Shown: piece after piece, positions 51,179 through 59,929 of the stretch | Layout of the letters: every line of letters begins with the position of its first letter | How positions within the stretch are numbered: the stretch's first letter is position 1 | Source: an uncultured Sutterella sp. | GTDB lineage: Bacteria; Pseudomonadota; Gammaproteobacteria; Burkholderiales; Burkholderiaceae_F | DNA length: 64,000 nt | Direction: 5' to 3' | Assembly: GCA_900545335.1 (NCBI GenBank) | Contig: UQYP01000004.1 | Span: 1-64,000 of the forward strand | Made by a program: the position numbers and the translations under genes | The notes under the pieces: model-generated | What the model was told of the DNA's origin: nothing | The model's input: the letters and a program-made list of their open reading frames with translations, nothing else | Databases searched by the model: none

Positions 51179-52510
51179 ATGTCTGAGACCATTTTGCAAA
51201 AAGTGCCGGTAGGCGAAAAAGTGGGTATTGCCTTTTCCGGCGGTTTGGATACGTCTGCAGCATTGCGCTGGATGAAAAATAAGGGCGCTTTGCCTTATGC
51301 CTATACGGCTAACCTCGGTCAGCCTGACGAAGACGACTATGAAGCAATTCCCCGTCGTGCCATGAACTATGGTGCTGAAAAAGCCCGTCTCGTTGAATGC
51401 CGTCCGCAGTTGGTTGCAGAAGGCATTGCTGCAATTCAGTCGGGTGCTTTCCACATCACGACTGCCGGTCAAACATACTTCAACACCACTCCGTTGGGCC
51501 GTGCCGTGACCGGTACGATGCTTGTAAACGCCATGCGTGAAGACGGTGTTCATATCTGGGGTGACGGCTCTACCTATAAGGGCAACGATATTGAACGCTT
51601 CTATCGCTACGGTTTACTCGCCAATCCGGAATTAAAGATTTACAAACCCTGGCTTGACCGCGACTTCATTAACGAGTTGGGCGGCCGTGCGGAAATGAGT
51701 GCCTTCTTGAAGGCTGAAGGCTTTGACTATCGTATGTCTGCCGAAAAAGCCTACTCCACGGACTCCAATTTGTTGGGCGCTACGCACGAAGCTAAGCACT
51801 TGGAAAGCCTGCAGACGAGCATGAAGATCGTCAAGCCCATTATGGGTGTAGCCTTCTGGGATCCGGCAGTTGAAATTGAACCCGAAGTTGTTACGGTCAC
51901 TTTTGAAGAAGGCGTGCCTGTTGCATTAAACGGCAAGACTTTTGATGATCATGTCGCCATGATGTATGAAGCTAACGCCATCGGCGGCCGCCATGGCTTG
52001 GGCATGAGCGATCAGATTGAAAACCGCATCATTGAAGCCAAGAGCCGAGGTGTTTATGAAGCTCCGGGGATGGCGCTTTTGCATATCGCCTACGAACGTC
52101 TGGTAAGCGGCATTCACAATGAAGACACGATCGAACAGTACCGCATCAACGGTATCCGCCTGGGTCGTCTGCTTTATCAAGGCCGTTGGTTTGACTCTCA
52201 GGCTATTATGCTTCGTGAGTCGGCTCAGCGCTGGGTGGCACGAGCCATTACCGGTACGGTGACGCTCGAATTGCGTCGCGGCAACGACTATACCATTTTG
52301 GATACCGTAAGCCCCAATCTGACCTATGAACCTGAACGCCTGACGATGGAAAAGGGAGATTCGATGTTTACGGCTGAAGACCGTATCGGTCAATTGACGA
52401 TGCGCAATCTTGACATCGTCGATACGCGAGCTAAGTTAGGCATCTATGCTAAGTCCGGTCTGATTTCCGGCACAAGCGCTGTTGCACTTTTGGGCGGCAG
52501 CAAAAAATAA
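51179..52510 (+). CDS. argG: Argininosuccinate synthase
   Basis: A 443-residue enzyme that joins citrulline and aspartate using ATP. It belongs to the long subclass (E. coli type). The ATP PP-loop AFSGGLDTSAALRWM lies at about residues 18-32. The subclass-typical ITTAGQTYFNTTPLGRAVTGTM, IWGDGSTYKGNDIERFYRYG and STDSNLLGATHEAKHLE follow. GAGGA precedes the ATG. It acts directly before ArgH, encoded 10 kb away. Aspartate from the asparaginase in this window is its co-substrate. Confidence 0.97.
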   Translation: MSETILQKVPVGEKVGIAFSGGLDTSAALRWMKNKGALPYAYTANLGQPDEDDYEAIPRRAMNYGAEKARLVECRPQLVAEGIAAIQSGAFHITTAGQTYFNTTPLGRAVTGTMLVNAMREDGVHIWGDGSTYKGNDIERFYRYGLLANPELKIYKPWLDRDFINELGGRAEMSAFLKAEGFDYRMSAEKAYSTDSNLLGATHEAKHLESLQTSMKIVKPIMGVAFWDPAVEIEPEVVTVTFEEGVPVALNGKTFDDHVAMMYEANAIGGRHGLGMSDQIENRIIEAKSRGVYEAPGMALLHIAYERLVSGIHNEDTIEQYRINGIRLGRLLYQGRWFDSQAIMLRESAQRWVARAITGTVTLELRRGNDYTILDTVSPNLTYEPERLTMEKGDSMFTAEDRIGQLTMRNLDIVDTRAKLGIYAKSGLISGTSAVALLGGSKK

Positions 52511-52530
52511 GACTTCTTAGTTTTTAACCT

Positions 52531-53409
52531 TTAAACGGGTGGGTGAGCTTTAGTCTTTCCCACTCGTTTTGCTTTTAAGGATTGGTTTCTGAAAGCCGAA
52601 GGCGACATTTGAATTCTTTTTTGAACATATCGGCAAAAATAGGAAAGGGAAGAAAAATTCAGCTTTTCTGCGATCTCTGTTAGGGAATATTCTTTTTGCA
52701 AAAGCAATCGACAGATTTCCTGCATCGTGAACCGATCAATAAAGTAGGAAGCTCCCTTGCCGCTCACTTTGCGGCAGACTTCTGACAGATAGTGAGGGCT
52801 TACAAAAAGTTTTTCAGCGTAGTAGTTTAGGTTTCGATGTTTGACAAAGTCGCCCTGATACAAAAGTTCAATAAATTTTCGGATAAGCCGGGCGTGGTGT
52901 TCAGTGACAAAATTGTTTTGCGGCTCTCGGGCATGGATATCGTAGAGATCCAAAATGTGTGCGACTAAAAGATGCTGGATCAATTCTGAATAAAACAGAT
53001 GATCGGTGTCTTCGTTTCTGGCTTTAAGCCGTTTTAAATCACTTTCGCACTTTTTGAAATCTTTTTCTGAAAGTCTCATTACCGGATTTTGCAGCAGAGA
53101 CAATTGGCCGATCACTCCGTAATTACTTTGAATGGCCAGAGCATTGACGAGATTTTCGTCGAAATACATCACAATCGCTTTGAAGTCGGAGGATTCAGCA
53201 AAATTTGAAGCCAAATGAATATTGGGCAAAATGACGTAGTCCATTTCAGACACATTAAAGTGTGTGTCCTGGAATAGGAAACTTAAACTGCCCTTCAAAC
53301 AAAGGATATGAACAACGAAGCCTGTCGTGGGCGCAAAGGTCGTTTTGGCAATTGAATCCGCAAAGGTTAAAGCGAAGCTCTCAGTTTTTGCAGCATTGAC
53401 ATTTGACAC
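52531..53409 (-). CDS. AraC-family transcriptional regulator
   Basis: A 292-residue regulator with an N-terminal cupin-like sensing domain (about residues 1-150) and a C-terminal AraC DNA-binding domain with two HTH motifs. Signatures include LNYYAEKLFVSPHYLSEVCRKVSGKGASYFI and LTEIAEKLNFSSLSYFCRYVQKRIQMSPSAFR. The GTG start at 53409 has GGAG upstream. It is divergent from two aldo-keto reductase genes, 100 bases away, which it most likely controls. Regulators of this layout often activate reductases in response to aldehydes or redox stress. Confidence 0.92.
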   Translation of the reverse strand: MSNVNAAKTESFALTFADSIAKTTFAPTTGFVVHILCLKGSLSFLFQDTHFNVSEMDYVILPNIHLASNFAESSDFKAIVMYFDENLVNALAIQSNYGVIGQLSLLQNPVMRLSEKDFKKCESDLKRLKARNEDTDHLFYSELIQHLLVAHILDLYDIHAREPQNNFVTEHHARLIRKFIELLYQGDFVKHRNLNYYAEKLFVSPHYLSEVCRKVSGKGASYFIDRFTMQEICRLLLQKEYSLTEIAEKLNFSSLSYFCRYVQKRIQMSPSAFRNQSLKAKRVGKTKAHPPV

Positions 53410-53509
53410 AAAAAACTCCGAAAAGTGAAATAACTACCGACTTTTTTCTAAAGGCATTTTAAATCTTAATTGATAACATGATTTCCATCTTATAGCAGGA
53501 GGAATAATC

Positions 53510-54358
53510 ATGCGAGAGGTCAGACTTAATAACGGCGTCATGATGCCGGCTATCGGTTTTGGTGTCTATCAGGTTCCGAAAAGTGAAACTCAAAGAGCGG
53601 TGAGTGACGCATTGGAAGTGGGTTATCGCTCAATTGATACGGCGGCGAGCTACTTCAATGAAGAAGAGGTCGGTCGGGCCATTCGTTCAAGCGGCATCAA
53701 GCGAGAAGAGATTTTTGTGACGAGCAAACTTTGGGTGCAGGACTACGAGTACGAAGATGCTCTTAAAGCTTTTGACCGTTCTTTAAAACTTTTAGGTTTT
53801 GATTACATCGATTTGTATTTACTGCATAAGCCTTACGGCAACTATTACGCTGCCTGGCGCGCTCTAGAAAAGCTTCACAAAGAAGGTCTGATTCGGGCAA
53901 TCGGAGTGACCAGTTTTTCTAACGAAAGACTGCAGGACTTATTCCTGCACAATGAAATCAAGCCTGCTTTAAACCAATTGGAAACTCACCCGTTTTTACA
54001 GCAAAAAGCAGCCAATGAATTTTTGCATAAGGAAGGGATTGTTCATGAAGCCTGGGCGCCTTTTGCAGAGGGTCAAAACGATATCTTCCGGCATCCTGTT
54101 TTGTCGGCGATTGCACAAAAGCACGGCAAAACCGTGGGTAATGTTGTTTTGCGCTGGCTCAATCAACGCAATGTAGTAGTTATTCCGAAGTCGGTGCGAA
54201 AAGAAAGAATGATTGAAAACTTCAACAGTTTTGACTTTACGTTGACCGATGATGAAATGCAGGCCATTGCTGCGCTTGATACCGGTAAAAGTCCTATATA
54301 CGACGACATGGATTTAAATGTCACGCGATTTATCGGACTGCACAAGATCCATGATTAA
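53510..54358 (+). CDS. Aldo/keto reductase (first of a tandem pair)
   Basis: A 282-residue NADPH-dependent reductase with a TIM-barrel fold of the 2,5-diketo-D-gluconate reductase group. The catalytic tetrad is visible: Asp in SIDTAASYFNEEEVG with Tyr, Lys in VTSKLW, and His in LLHKPYG. The cofactor-binding VIPKSVRKERMIENF is present near the end. The AGGAGG ribosome site is very strong. The second gene follows 33 bases later and is clearly paralogous. Natural substrates are probably carbonyl compounds, unspecified. Confidence 0.92.
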   Translation: MREVRLNNGVMMPAIGFGVYQVPKSETQRAVSDALEVGYRSIDTAASYFNEEEVGRAIRSSGIKREEIFVTSKLWVQDYEYEDALKAFDRSLKLLGFDYIDLYLLHKPYGNYYAAWRALEKLHKEGLIRAIGVTSFSNERLQDLFLHNEIKPALNQLETHPFLQQKAANEFLHKEGIVHEAWAPFAEGQNDIFRHPVLSAIAQKHGKTVGNVVLRWLNQRNVVVIPKSVRKERMIENFNSFDFTLTDDEMQAIAALDTGKSPIYDDMDLNVTRFIGLHKIHD

Positions 54359-54391
54359 CGGTTGACGTTTTAAATTTTTGGAGTGAAGACA

Positions 54392-55252
54392 ATGCGAACA
54401 ATCACCTTAAACAATGGCGTAAAAATGCCTTTGGTTGGTTATGGTGTTTTTCAGATTGATCCGAAAGACTGCGAGCGCTGCGTCAGAGATGCTTTTGAGG
54501 TCGGTTACCGCTCAATTGATACGGCACAGGCCTACTATAACGAAGAGCATGTGGGAGAAGCCGTCAAAGCTTCAGGTATTGACCGCGAAGAGCTTTTTTT
54601 GACGACAAAGATTTGGATTTCCAATGCCGGAGAAGAAAAGGCCGCTAAAAGCATCGATGAATCTTTGAGGAAATTAAAAACCGACTACATTGATTTGCTC
54701 TTAATTCATCAGCCGTTCGGCGACTGCTACGGTACTTACCGTGCGATGCAAAAAGCGCTTAAGGCCGGCAAAATCCGGGCAATCGGTTTGAGCAATTTCT
54801 ATGATGCGCGCTTTGTGGATCTTGCTGAGAACATGGATATCAAGCCTGCGGTGCTTCAGCTTGAAACCCACGTGTATTGTCAGCAGCAAAAGATGCGTGA
54901 GTTGATGAAACCTTATGGCACGGCGCTCATGGCTTGGGCTCCTTTGGTAGAAGGAAAGAATAATTTCTTTAACGATCCGGTTTTGTCGGAGATTGCAGCC
55001 TCTCATGGTAAAAGCGTTGCTCAAGTAGCTATTAAATACCTCACAGAAGAAAACATCATCGTGATTCCTAAATCGACACACCGGGAGAGAATGTCGGAAA
55101 ATATTGCCATCGGTGATTTTTCTTTAACAAAAGAGGAAATTTCAAGGATTCGGGCTTTGGATGGTGCAAAGCCCCTTATCGCGGACTTAAACAGCCCGGA
55201 ACTGGCGAATTTTCTTCTTAACTACGAAAAAATGTTTGCGCCGAAAGCATAG
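54392..55252 (+). CDS. Aldo/keto reductase (second of a tandem pair)
   Basis: A 286-residue paralogue of the preceding gene, sharing the same landmarks: SIDTAQAYYNEEHVG (Asp, Tyr), TTKIW (Lys), LLIHQPFGDCYG (His) and VIPKSTHRERMSENI. The ATG at 54392 is preferred to GTG 54383 because GGAG lies nine bases before it. The pair is probably one transcript divergent from the AraC gene. Duplication followed by divergence suggests related but distinct carbonyl substrates. Confidence 0.92.
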   Translation: MRTITLNNGVKMPLVGYGVFQIDPKDCERCVRDAFEVGYRSIDTAQAYYNEEHVGEAVKASGIDREELFLTTKIWISNAGEEKAAKSIDESLRKLKTDYIDLLLIHQPFGDCYGTYRAMQKALKAGKIRAIGLSNFYDARFVDLAENMDIKPAVLQLETHVYCQQQKMRELMKPYGTALMAWAPLVEGKNNFFNDPVLSEIAASHGKSVAQVAIKYLTEENIIVIPKSTHRERMSENIAIGDFSLTKEEISRIRALDGAKPLIADLNSPELANFLLNYEKMFAPKA

Positions 55253-55306
55253 GAAAAACCGCTAAAATTGCCGCCATCAGTGATTTTTCTTTCGAAGGTT
55301 TTTTTA

Positions 55307-56563
55307 GTGTCTTTACCTTTTGAATTCAGAATCGGATGGCGGTATACCCGTCAGGGCCGCCGAGGCCGCGGCAAAAATGGGTTTATTTCATTTATCTCTG
55401 TGATGAGTGCGGCCTCGATTGCCCTCGGGGTCATGGCACTCATTGTCGTGTTGTCTGTCATGAACGGCTTTCAAAAGGAAGTCCGTGACAGAATGCTATC
55501 CGTCATTCCTCATGTTGAAGTCATCAGCTACACAGGCGCTCTGCAGAATTGGCAGGATACGGCCAAAATAGTAGCCGCTAACCCTCATGTTTTAGGTGTC
55601 GCTCCATACTCCTCCGGCCAAGGGCTTTTGAGTACCGGCTCGAGTGTGCGAGGCGTTTTATTAAGAGGGATTGATCCCGGTTTGGAAAGCGGTGTATCAG
55701 ATATTGACAGGCAGATGGCCTACGGCAAACTCACGGATTTGGCTGCAGGCGACTACGGTATTGTGCTCGGTCTGGATTTGGCCAGATTACTTCGCCTCAG
55801 AGTGGGCGATAAAGTCAATGTGATTATTCCGCAGGGCAGAGCTACTCCCGCAGGAATTGTTCCCCGGATGCGGGCTTTCACTTTAACGGGGGTGTTTTCA
55901 TCGGGCCATTATGAGTACGACAGCTCCATGGCACTGATTCATATTCAGGATGCTCAAGCACTCTTTCGTCAAAATGGCCCGGCCGGACTTCGCGTGCGGG
56001 TCGATGATATGAATCAGGCTCCGCAGATATCTTTTGAAATTTTGAAGTCTCTCCCGGATACCTTTGCAGTGACTGATTGGAGTAAGCAGAATCGCACCTG
56101 GTTTGCTGCTGTGCAGGTTGAAAAGCGCATGATGGCCATTATTCTCTTTTTAATTGTTTTGGTCGGTGCCTTCGGATTGGTTTCAAGCATGGTGATGACA
56201 GTTACTGAGAAGCAGTCCGATATTGCTATTTTGAGAACGCTGGGTGTGTCGCCAGCATCCATCATGAGTATTTTTATGGTGCAGGGTGCCGTAGTGGGTA
56301 TTGTGGGCGTGGCAAGCGGCGTGATTTTGGGGCTGCTTTTAGCCTGCAACCTCGATGTGATTGTGCCTGCGATTGAGTCGCTTTTCGGTATTCAGTTCTT
56401 ACCTAAAGAGGTTTACTTTATCAGTTCGCTGCCATCGGATCCCAGAGCCGGAGATATTGTGCCGATCGCTCTTTTTTCTTTGATTCTGTCGCTTTTGGCA
56501 ACGATTTACCCAAGCTGGCGTGCTGCCAAAACGAAACCCGCGGAGGCCTTGCGCTATGAGTGA
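55307..56563 (+). CDS. lolC: Lipoprotein-releasing ABC transporter permease (LolC/E type)
   Basis: A 418-residue inner-membrane permease that extracts lipoproteins for LolA. It has one N-terminal span (FISFISVMSAASIALGVMALIVVLSVMNGF), a large periplasmic domain of about 220 residues, then three spans with IIFLLIVLVGAFGLVSSMVM-like sequence and EKQSDIAILRTLGVSP. GTG 55307 was taken as the start because AAGG precedes it and SLPFEFRIGWRYTR is the family N-terminus; the frame is open further upstream. Only one LolC/E gene is present, so the transporter may be a LolF-like homodimer. It overlaps lolD by eight bases. Confidence 0.92.
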   Translation: MSLPFEFRIGWRYTRQGRRGRGKNGFISFISVMSAASIALGVMALIVVLSVMNGFQKEVRDRMLSVIPHVEVISYTGALQNWQDTAKIVAANPHVLGVAPYSSGQGLLSTGSSVRGVLLRGIDPGLESGVSDIDRQMAYGKLTDLAAGDYGIVLGLDLARLLRLRVGDKVNVIIPQGRATPAGIVPRMRAFTLTGVFSSGHYEYDSSMALIHIQDAQALFRQNGPAGLRVRVDDMNQAPQISFEILKSLPDTFAVTDWSKQNRTWFAAVQVEKRMMAIILFLIVLVGAFGLVSSMVMTVTEKQSDIAILRTLGVSPASIMSIFMVQGAVVGIVGVASGVILGLLLACNLDVIVPAIESLFGIQFLPKEVYFISSLPSDPRAGDIVPIALFSLILSLLATIYPSWRAAKTKPAEALRYE

Positions 56564-57245
56564 GAAAGTTGAAAACGTTATTGTCGCTCAGGCTGTGCGA
56601 AAGGCTTATCGGGAAGCCGATCGTTCGGTGGAAGTCTTAAAAGGGATTGACCTTACGGTTCGTGCCGGTGAGCTTTTGGCTGTTGTCGGAGCTTCGGGCT
56701 CGGGTAAAAGTACCCTTTTGCATGTTTTAGGCGGTTTGGATTCTATTGATCAGGGCGAAGTGACTGTTGCCGGCTATAAAGTTCACGCATTAAATGAAGT
56801 TGAGCGTGGAGAGCTCAGAAATCGGAAACTGGGATTTGTCTACCAGTTTCACCATCTTTTGCCTGAATTTACGGCGCTGGAAAATGTTGCGATGCCTCTG
56901 CTCATTCGCCGTGAGGATGAAGGACGGGCCTATGAGGCGGCTGAGAAAATCTTGACCGCTTTGGGACTAGGCGAGCGCCTGTCGCATTTGCCGTCTCAGA
57001 TGTCGGGCGGCGAGCGTCAGCGCTGCGCAATTGCTCGGGCCATGGTGACTAATCCCGCGTGTATTTTGGCCGATGAGCCGACCGGCAACCTCGACAGACA
57101 AACCGCAGACAGTGTCTTTGAAAGTCTCGTTGATCTGGCCAAGCGTCAGGGGACGGCTTGCGTCATTGTGACGCACGATTTGGATTTGGCCGCGCGCTGC
57201 GATCGGGTCGTGACGATCGAAGACGGTGTTATCAGGGCTCATTAA
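56556..57245 (+). CDS. lolD: Lipoprotein-releasing ABC transporter ATPase
   Basis: A 229-residue ATPase powering lipoprotein release from the inner membrane. Walker A is GASGSGKST, the Q-loop FVYQFHHLLPEFTALENV is typical of LolD, the signature is MSGGERQRCAIARA, Walker B is CILADEPTGNLD, and the H-loop is VTHDLDLA. The ATG lies inside the end of lolC (eight-base overlap), giving coupled synthesis. tatD follows three bases later. Confidence 0.96.
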   Translation: MSEKVENVIVAQAVRKAYREADRSVEVLKGIDLTVRAGELLAVVGASGSGKSTLLHVLGGLDSIDQGEVTVAGYKVHALNEVERGELRNRKLGFVYQFHHLLPEFTALENVAMPLLIRREDEGRAYEAAEKILTALGLGERLSHLPSQMSGGERQRCAIARAMVTNPACILADEPTGNLDRQTADSVFESLVDLAKRQGTACVIVTHDLDLAARCDRVVTIEDGVIRAH

Positions 57246-57248
57246 ATC

Positions 57249-58043
57249 ATGCCTGTTTACATCGATACTCACAATCATGTCGGTCTGACGGAAGTGAGCG
57301 AAGATTTGGAGGCTTTTGCTCAAAAGTGCCGTGAGGCGGGGATTCGGTCCGGTGTGATCACAACGGGTACGGTGAAAGATTTTGAGCGGGTCTCGCAAGT
57401 GGCGCAAAAACTTCATTGGGGCTACTGCGTAGGACTGCATCCTTTGTATATTTCTGAAGATTATCAGGCAGATTTGCAGTCCTTAAAAGAATTTTTGACC
57501 ACTCACCTTGATGACGAATATCTGGTGGGAATCGGGGAAATCGGGCTCGATTTTTATGTCGAGGGGCTCAACAGAGTCAATCAGGAAAAAGTCTTTGAAG
57601 CCGAGCTTCAATTGGCGCAAAGTTTTAATCTTTCTGTTTCGGTTCACTCTCGAAGAGCGCTTTACCGAGTGATGGCTTTAATGGGCCGGTATCCCGAAGT
57701 CCGAGGGGCGCTTCATGCCTTTTCGGGTTCTTCGGAAGAGCTCAAACAGGCACTCAAAAGAGGCTACTTTCTGGGTTTTGGCGGTGCGATGACCTATAGC
57801 GGCAGCAAGCGCGTCAGACAGGCTGCGCTTTTGTGCCCGCAAGACAGGCTTCTTTTGGAAACAGACGCTCCCGATATGGCTCCCTCATTTTCAGAAACGG
57901 GACACTCCAGTTCGCTTTTTTTACCCCGATATCTTGAAGAGCTCTCACGCCTGAGAAACGAGAGTGCCGAGCTTTTGGGACAAAAGATTTTTGAAAACTC
58001 GCTTAATGCTTTTCCCCGAATGAGAAGGTTCGTTTCTTTTTAG
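57249..58043 (+). CDS. TatD-family metal-dependent hydrolase
   Basis: A 264-residue TIM-barrel hydrolase. Metal ligands appear in IDTHNHVG (residues 5-12), GEIGLDFY (catalytic Glu, about 97-104), SVHSRRA, LHAFSGS and LLLETDAPDM. TatD enzymes are Mg2+-dependent DNases or deoxyribonucleases; some members also act on other phosphodiesters. This one is the shorter, divergent type (YjjV-like). It is tightly linked to lolCD, three bases after lolD, although no functional tie is known. Confidence 0.9.
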   Translation: MPVYIDTHNHVGLTEVSEDLEAFAQKCREAGIRSGVITTGTVKDFERVSQVAQKLHWGYCVGLHPLYISEDYQADLQSLKEFLTTHLDDEYLVGIGEIGLDFYVEGLNRVNQEKVFEAELQLAQSFNLSVSVHSRRALYRVMALMGRYPEVRGALHAFSGSSEELKQALKRGYFLGFGGAMTYSGSKRVRQAALLCPQDRLLLETDAPDMAPSFSETGHSSSLFLPRYLEELSRLRNESAELLGQKIFENSLNAFPRMRRFVSF

Positions 58044-58138
58044 AAAAATTTCGTTTCAAAGCCTGGACTTTGGATGAGTTTAAGTGCCTGAAATTCGCGC
58101 TTTCGCAAGCCTGTTTCTGCTAAAATGCCACCTCGAAA

Positions 58139-58154
58139 TGATCCCGAGGGATCA
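58139..58154 (+). other. Short perfect hairpin in the ndk leader
   Basis: TGATCCC-GA-GGGATCA lies 68 bases before the ndk ATG. There is no T run. It may stabilise or regulate the leader. Confidence 0.35.
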
Positions 58155-58221
58155 CGGTTTTAATATGTTCGGACCGTTTTTTGTCCGAGTCCTTTCTTTT
58201 TAATCTATTTGGGGAAATACA

Positions 58222-58674
58222 ATGGCTATTGAACGCACCCTTTCCATCATCAAGCCGGATGCCGTCGCTAAGAACGTCATCGGTCAAATCTACACGCGCT
58301 TTGAAAACGCCGGTCTTCGTATCGTTGCTGCTCAAATGCGTCAATTGTCTCAAGCCGAAGCCGAAGGCTTCTATGCTGTGCACAAAGAACGCCCCTTCTT
58401 TAAGGATTTGGTGGCTTTCATGACCTCCGGCCCTGTGATGATCCAAGTGTTGGAAGGTGAAGGCGCTATTGCCAAGAATCGTGAATTGATGGGCGCTACC
58501 GATCCGAAGAAGGCTGCTCCGGGAACGATCCGTGCCGATTTTGCTCAAAGCATCGACGCTAACGCCGTTCACGGCTCCGACGCTCCTGAAACGGCTGCTG
58601 TCGAAATCGCTTACTTCTTCCCGACCTTGGCTATTTGCGAACGCAAGTGCTGCGGTTGCTGCTGCGGTAAGTAA
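58222..58674 (+). CDS. ndk: Nucleoside diphosphate kinase with extra Cys-rich tail
   Basis: A 150-residue enzyme that balances nucleoside triphosphates by phosphate transfer through a histidine. It starts AIERTLSIIKPDAVAKNVIGQI and has GPVMIQVLEGEGAI, MGATDPKKAAPGTIRADFA and the active-site NAVHGSDAPE with catalytic histidine. Typical bacterial Ndk ends near residue 141. Here the last residues, CERKCCGCCCGK, form an extension with six cysteines in 12 positions. The codons run in frame to a TAA, so it is not a frameshift within the window. The tail could bind metal or be redox-active, but this is speculation. Confidence 0.96.
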   Translation: MAIERTLSIIKPDAVAKNVIGQIYTRFENAGLRIVAAQMRQLSQAEAEGFYAVHKERPFFKDLVAFMTSGPVMIQVLEGEGAIAKNRELMGATDPKKAAPGTIRADFAQSIDANAVHGSDAPETAAVEIAYFFPTLAICERKCCGCCCGK

Positions 58675-58687
58675 TCTCTTTTAGGGC

Positions 58688-58764
58688 GAGGTGCGGCATT
58701 ATCTCCTCCTTTTCTGCCGCACTTCGTTCTTTTTATTCCGAGTCGCCGTTTGGTGACTCGTTTT
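58688..58764 (+). terminator. Double terminator between ndk and rlmN
   Basis: First: an 11-bp stem, GAGGTGCGGCA / TGCCGCACTTC (one G-T pair), followed by GTTCTTTTT. Second: CGAGTCGCC / GGTGACTCG (one mismatch) with TTTT at 58761-58764. rlmN therefore probably has its own promoter close by. Confidence 0.7.
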
Positions 58765-58792
58765 GCACAACGAGGGACATTTTTTCAAAGTG

Positions 58793-59929
58793 ATGACTCA
58801 AACGACTGAACGTGTGAATCTTTTGGATTTGGACCGTGAGGGTCTGATTGACTTTTGTGAGCAAATGGGTGAAAAGCGCTTTCGCGCGATTCAGCTGTTG
58901 CGCTGGATTCATCGTCACTGTGAGGGTGATTTTGAAAAAATGACGGACTTAGCGAAGTCCTTTCGGGCCAAACTGATTGAGCACACCGAAATTAAAGCGC
59001 CGATTCCCATTTGGGACAAAAAAAGTGCCGACGGCACCCGCAAATGGCTTTTTGATGTCGGTAACGGCAATGCCGTTGAGACGGTTTTTATTCCCGAAGA
59101 TGACCGCGGGACACTTTGCGTGTCAACTCAGGCGGGCTGTGCCATGGGCTGCCTTTTCTGCTCAACGGGCAAGCAGGGCTTTAACCGCAATTTAAAAGCT
59201 TCGGAAATTATCGGACAGCTTTGGCATGCGGAAAAAACGCTGCGCGAAGATATGGGCATTACCGATCCGGCTGATCGCGTTATCAGCAACGTCGTTTTGA
59301 TGGGGATGGGCGAGCCGCTTCAAAATCTCGACAATGTCATTGTCGCTTTGAAGTTAATGCTCGATGATAACGGCTATGGCTTGAGCCGCAGACGTGTGAC
59401 GGTGTCGACCTGCGGTCTGACGCTTCAGATGGATAAGCTTGCAGCGGCTGTGCCTGTGGCGCTTGCTGTTTCGCTTCATGCTCCGACTGATGAATTGCGC
59501 GATCAGATTATGCCGATCAACAAAAAGCATCCGCTTGCCGATCTGATGCAGGCCTGCAAGCGTTATCTGGCTCACGCGCCCCGAGACTACATCACTTTTG
59601 AATACATCCTCTTGGGCGGTGTAAACGACAGAATTGAACACGCCCGTGCCCTTGTGAAGTTGGTGAAAGGGGTATCCTGCAAATTCAATCTCATTCCCTT
59701 TAATCCCTTCCCCGACAGTGATCTGAAAAAGCCTGATCCCAAGGATGTGAAGGCTTTTCAGGATTATTTAATCGGCCAGGGGATTGTGACGACTGTGCGC
59801 AAAACGCGCGGCGATGACATTGATGCGGCTTGCGGTCAGTTGGCAGGAAATATTAAAGACAAAACGCGTCGGGCCGAGCGTCTGGTTATTCAGAAAGCTC
59901 AGGCCACCTTTTTAACCAAGGAGAGCTGA
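58793..59929 (+). CDS. rlmN: Dual-specificity RNA (adenine-C2) methyltransferase RlmN
   Basis: A 378-residue radical SAM enzyme that methylates A2503 of 23S rRNA and A37 of some tRNAs. The radical SAM cluster motif C-X3-C-X2-C appears as CAMGCLFCSTG at about residues 114-124. GMGEPLQNLDNV and RRRVTVSTCGL, SLHAPTDELRDQIMPIN and the late TTVRKTRGDDIDAACGQL, carrying the second catalytic Cys, are all present. Its stop overlaps the ispG start by one base (TGATG). Confidence 0.97.
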   Translation: MTQTTERVNLLDLDREGLIDFCEQMGEKRFRAIQLLRWIHRHCEGDFEKMTDLAKSFRAKLIEHTEIKAPIPIWDKKSADGTRKWLFDVGNGNAVETVFIPEDDRGTLCVSTQAGCAMGCLFCSTGKQGFNRNLKASEIIGQLWHAEKTLREDMGITDPADRVISNVVLMGMGEPLQNLDNVIVALKLMLDDNGYGLSRRRVTVSTCGLTLQMDKLAAAVPVALAVSLHAPTDELRDQIMPINKKHPLADLMQACKRYLAHAPRDYITFEYILLGGVNDRIEHARALVKLVKGVSCKFNLIPFNPFPDSDLKKPDPKDVKAFQDYLIGQGIVTTVRKTRGDDIDAACGQLAGNIKDKTRRAERLVIQKAQATFLTKES

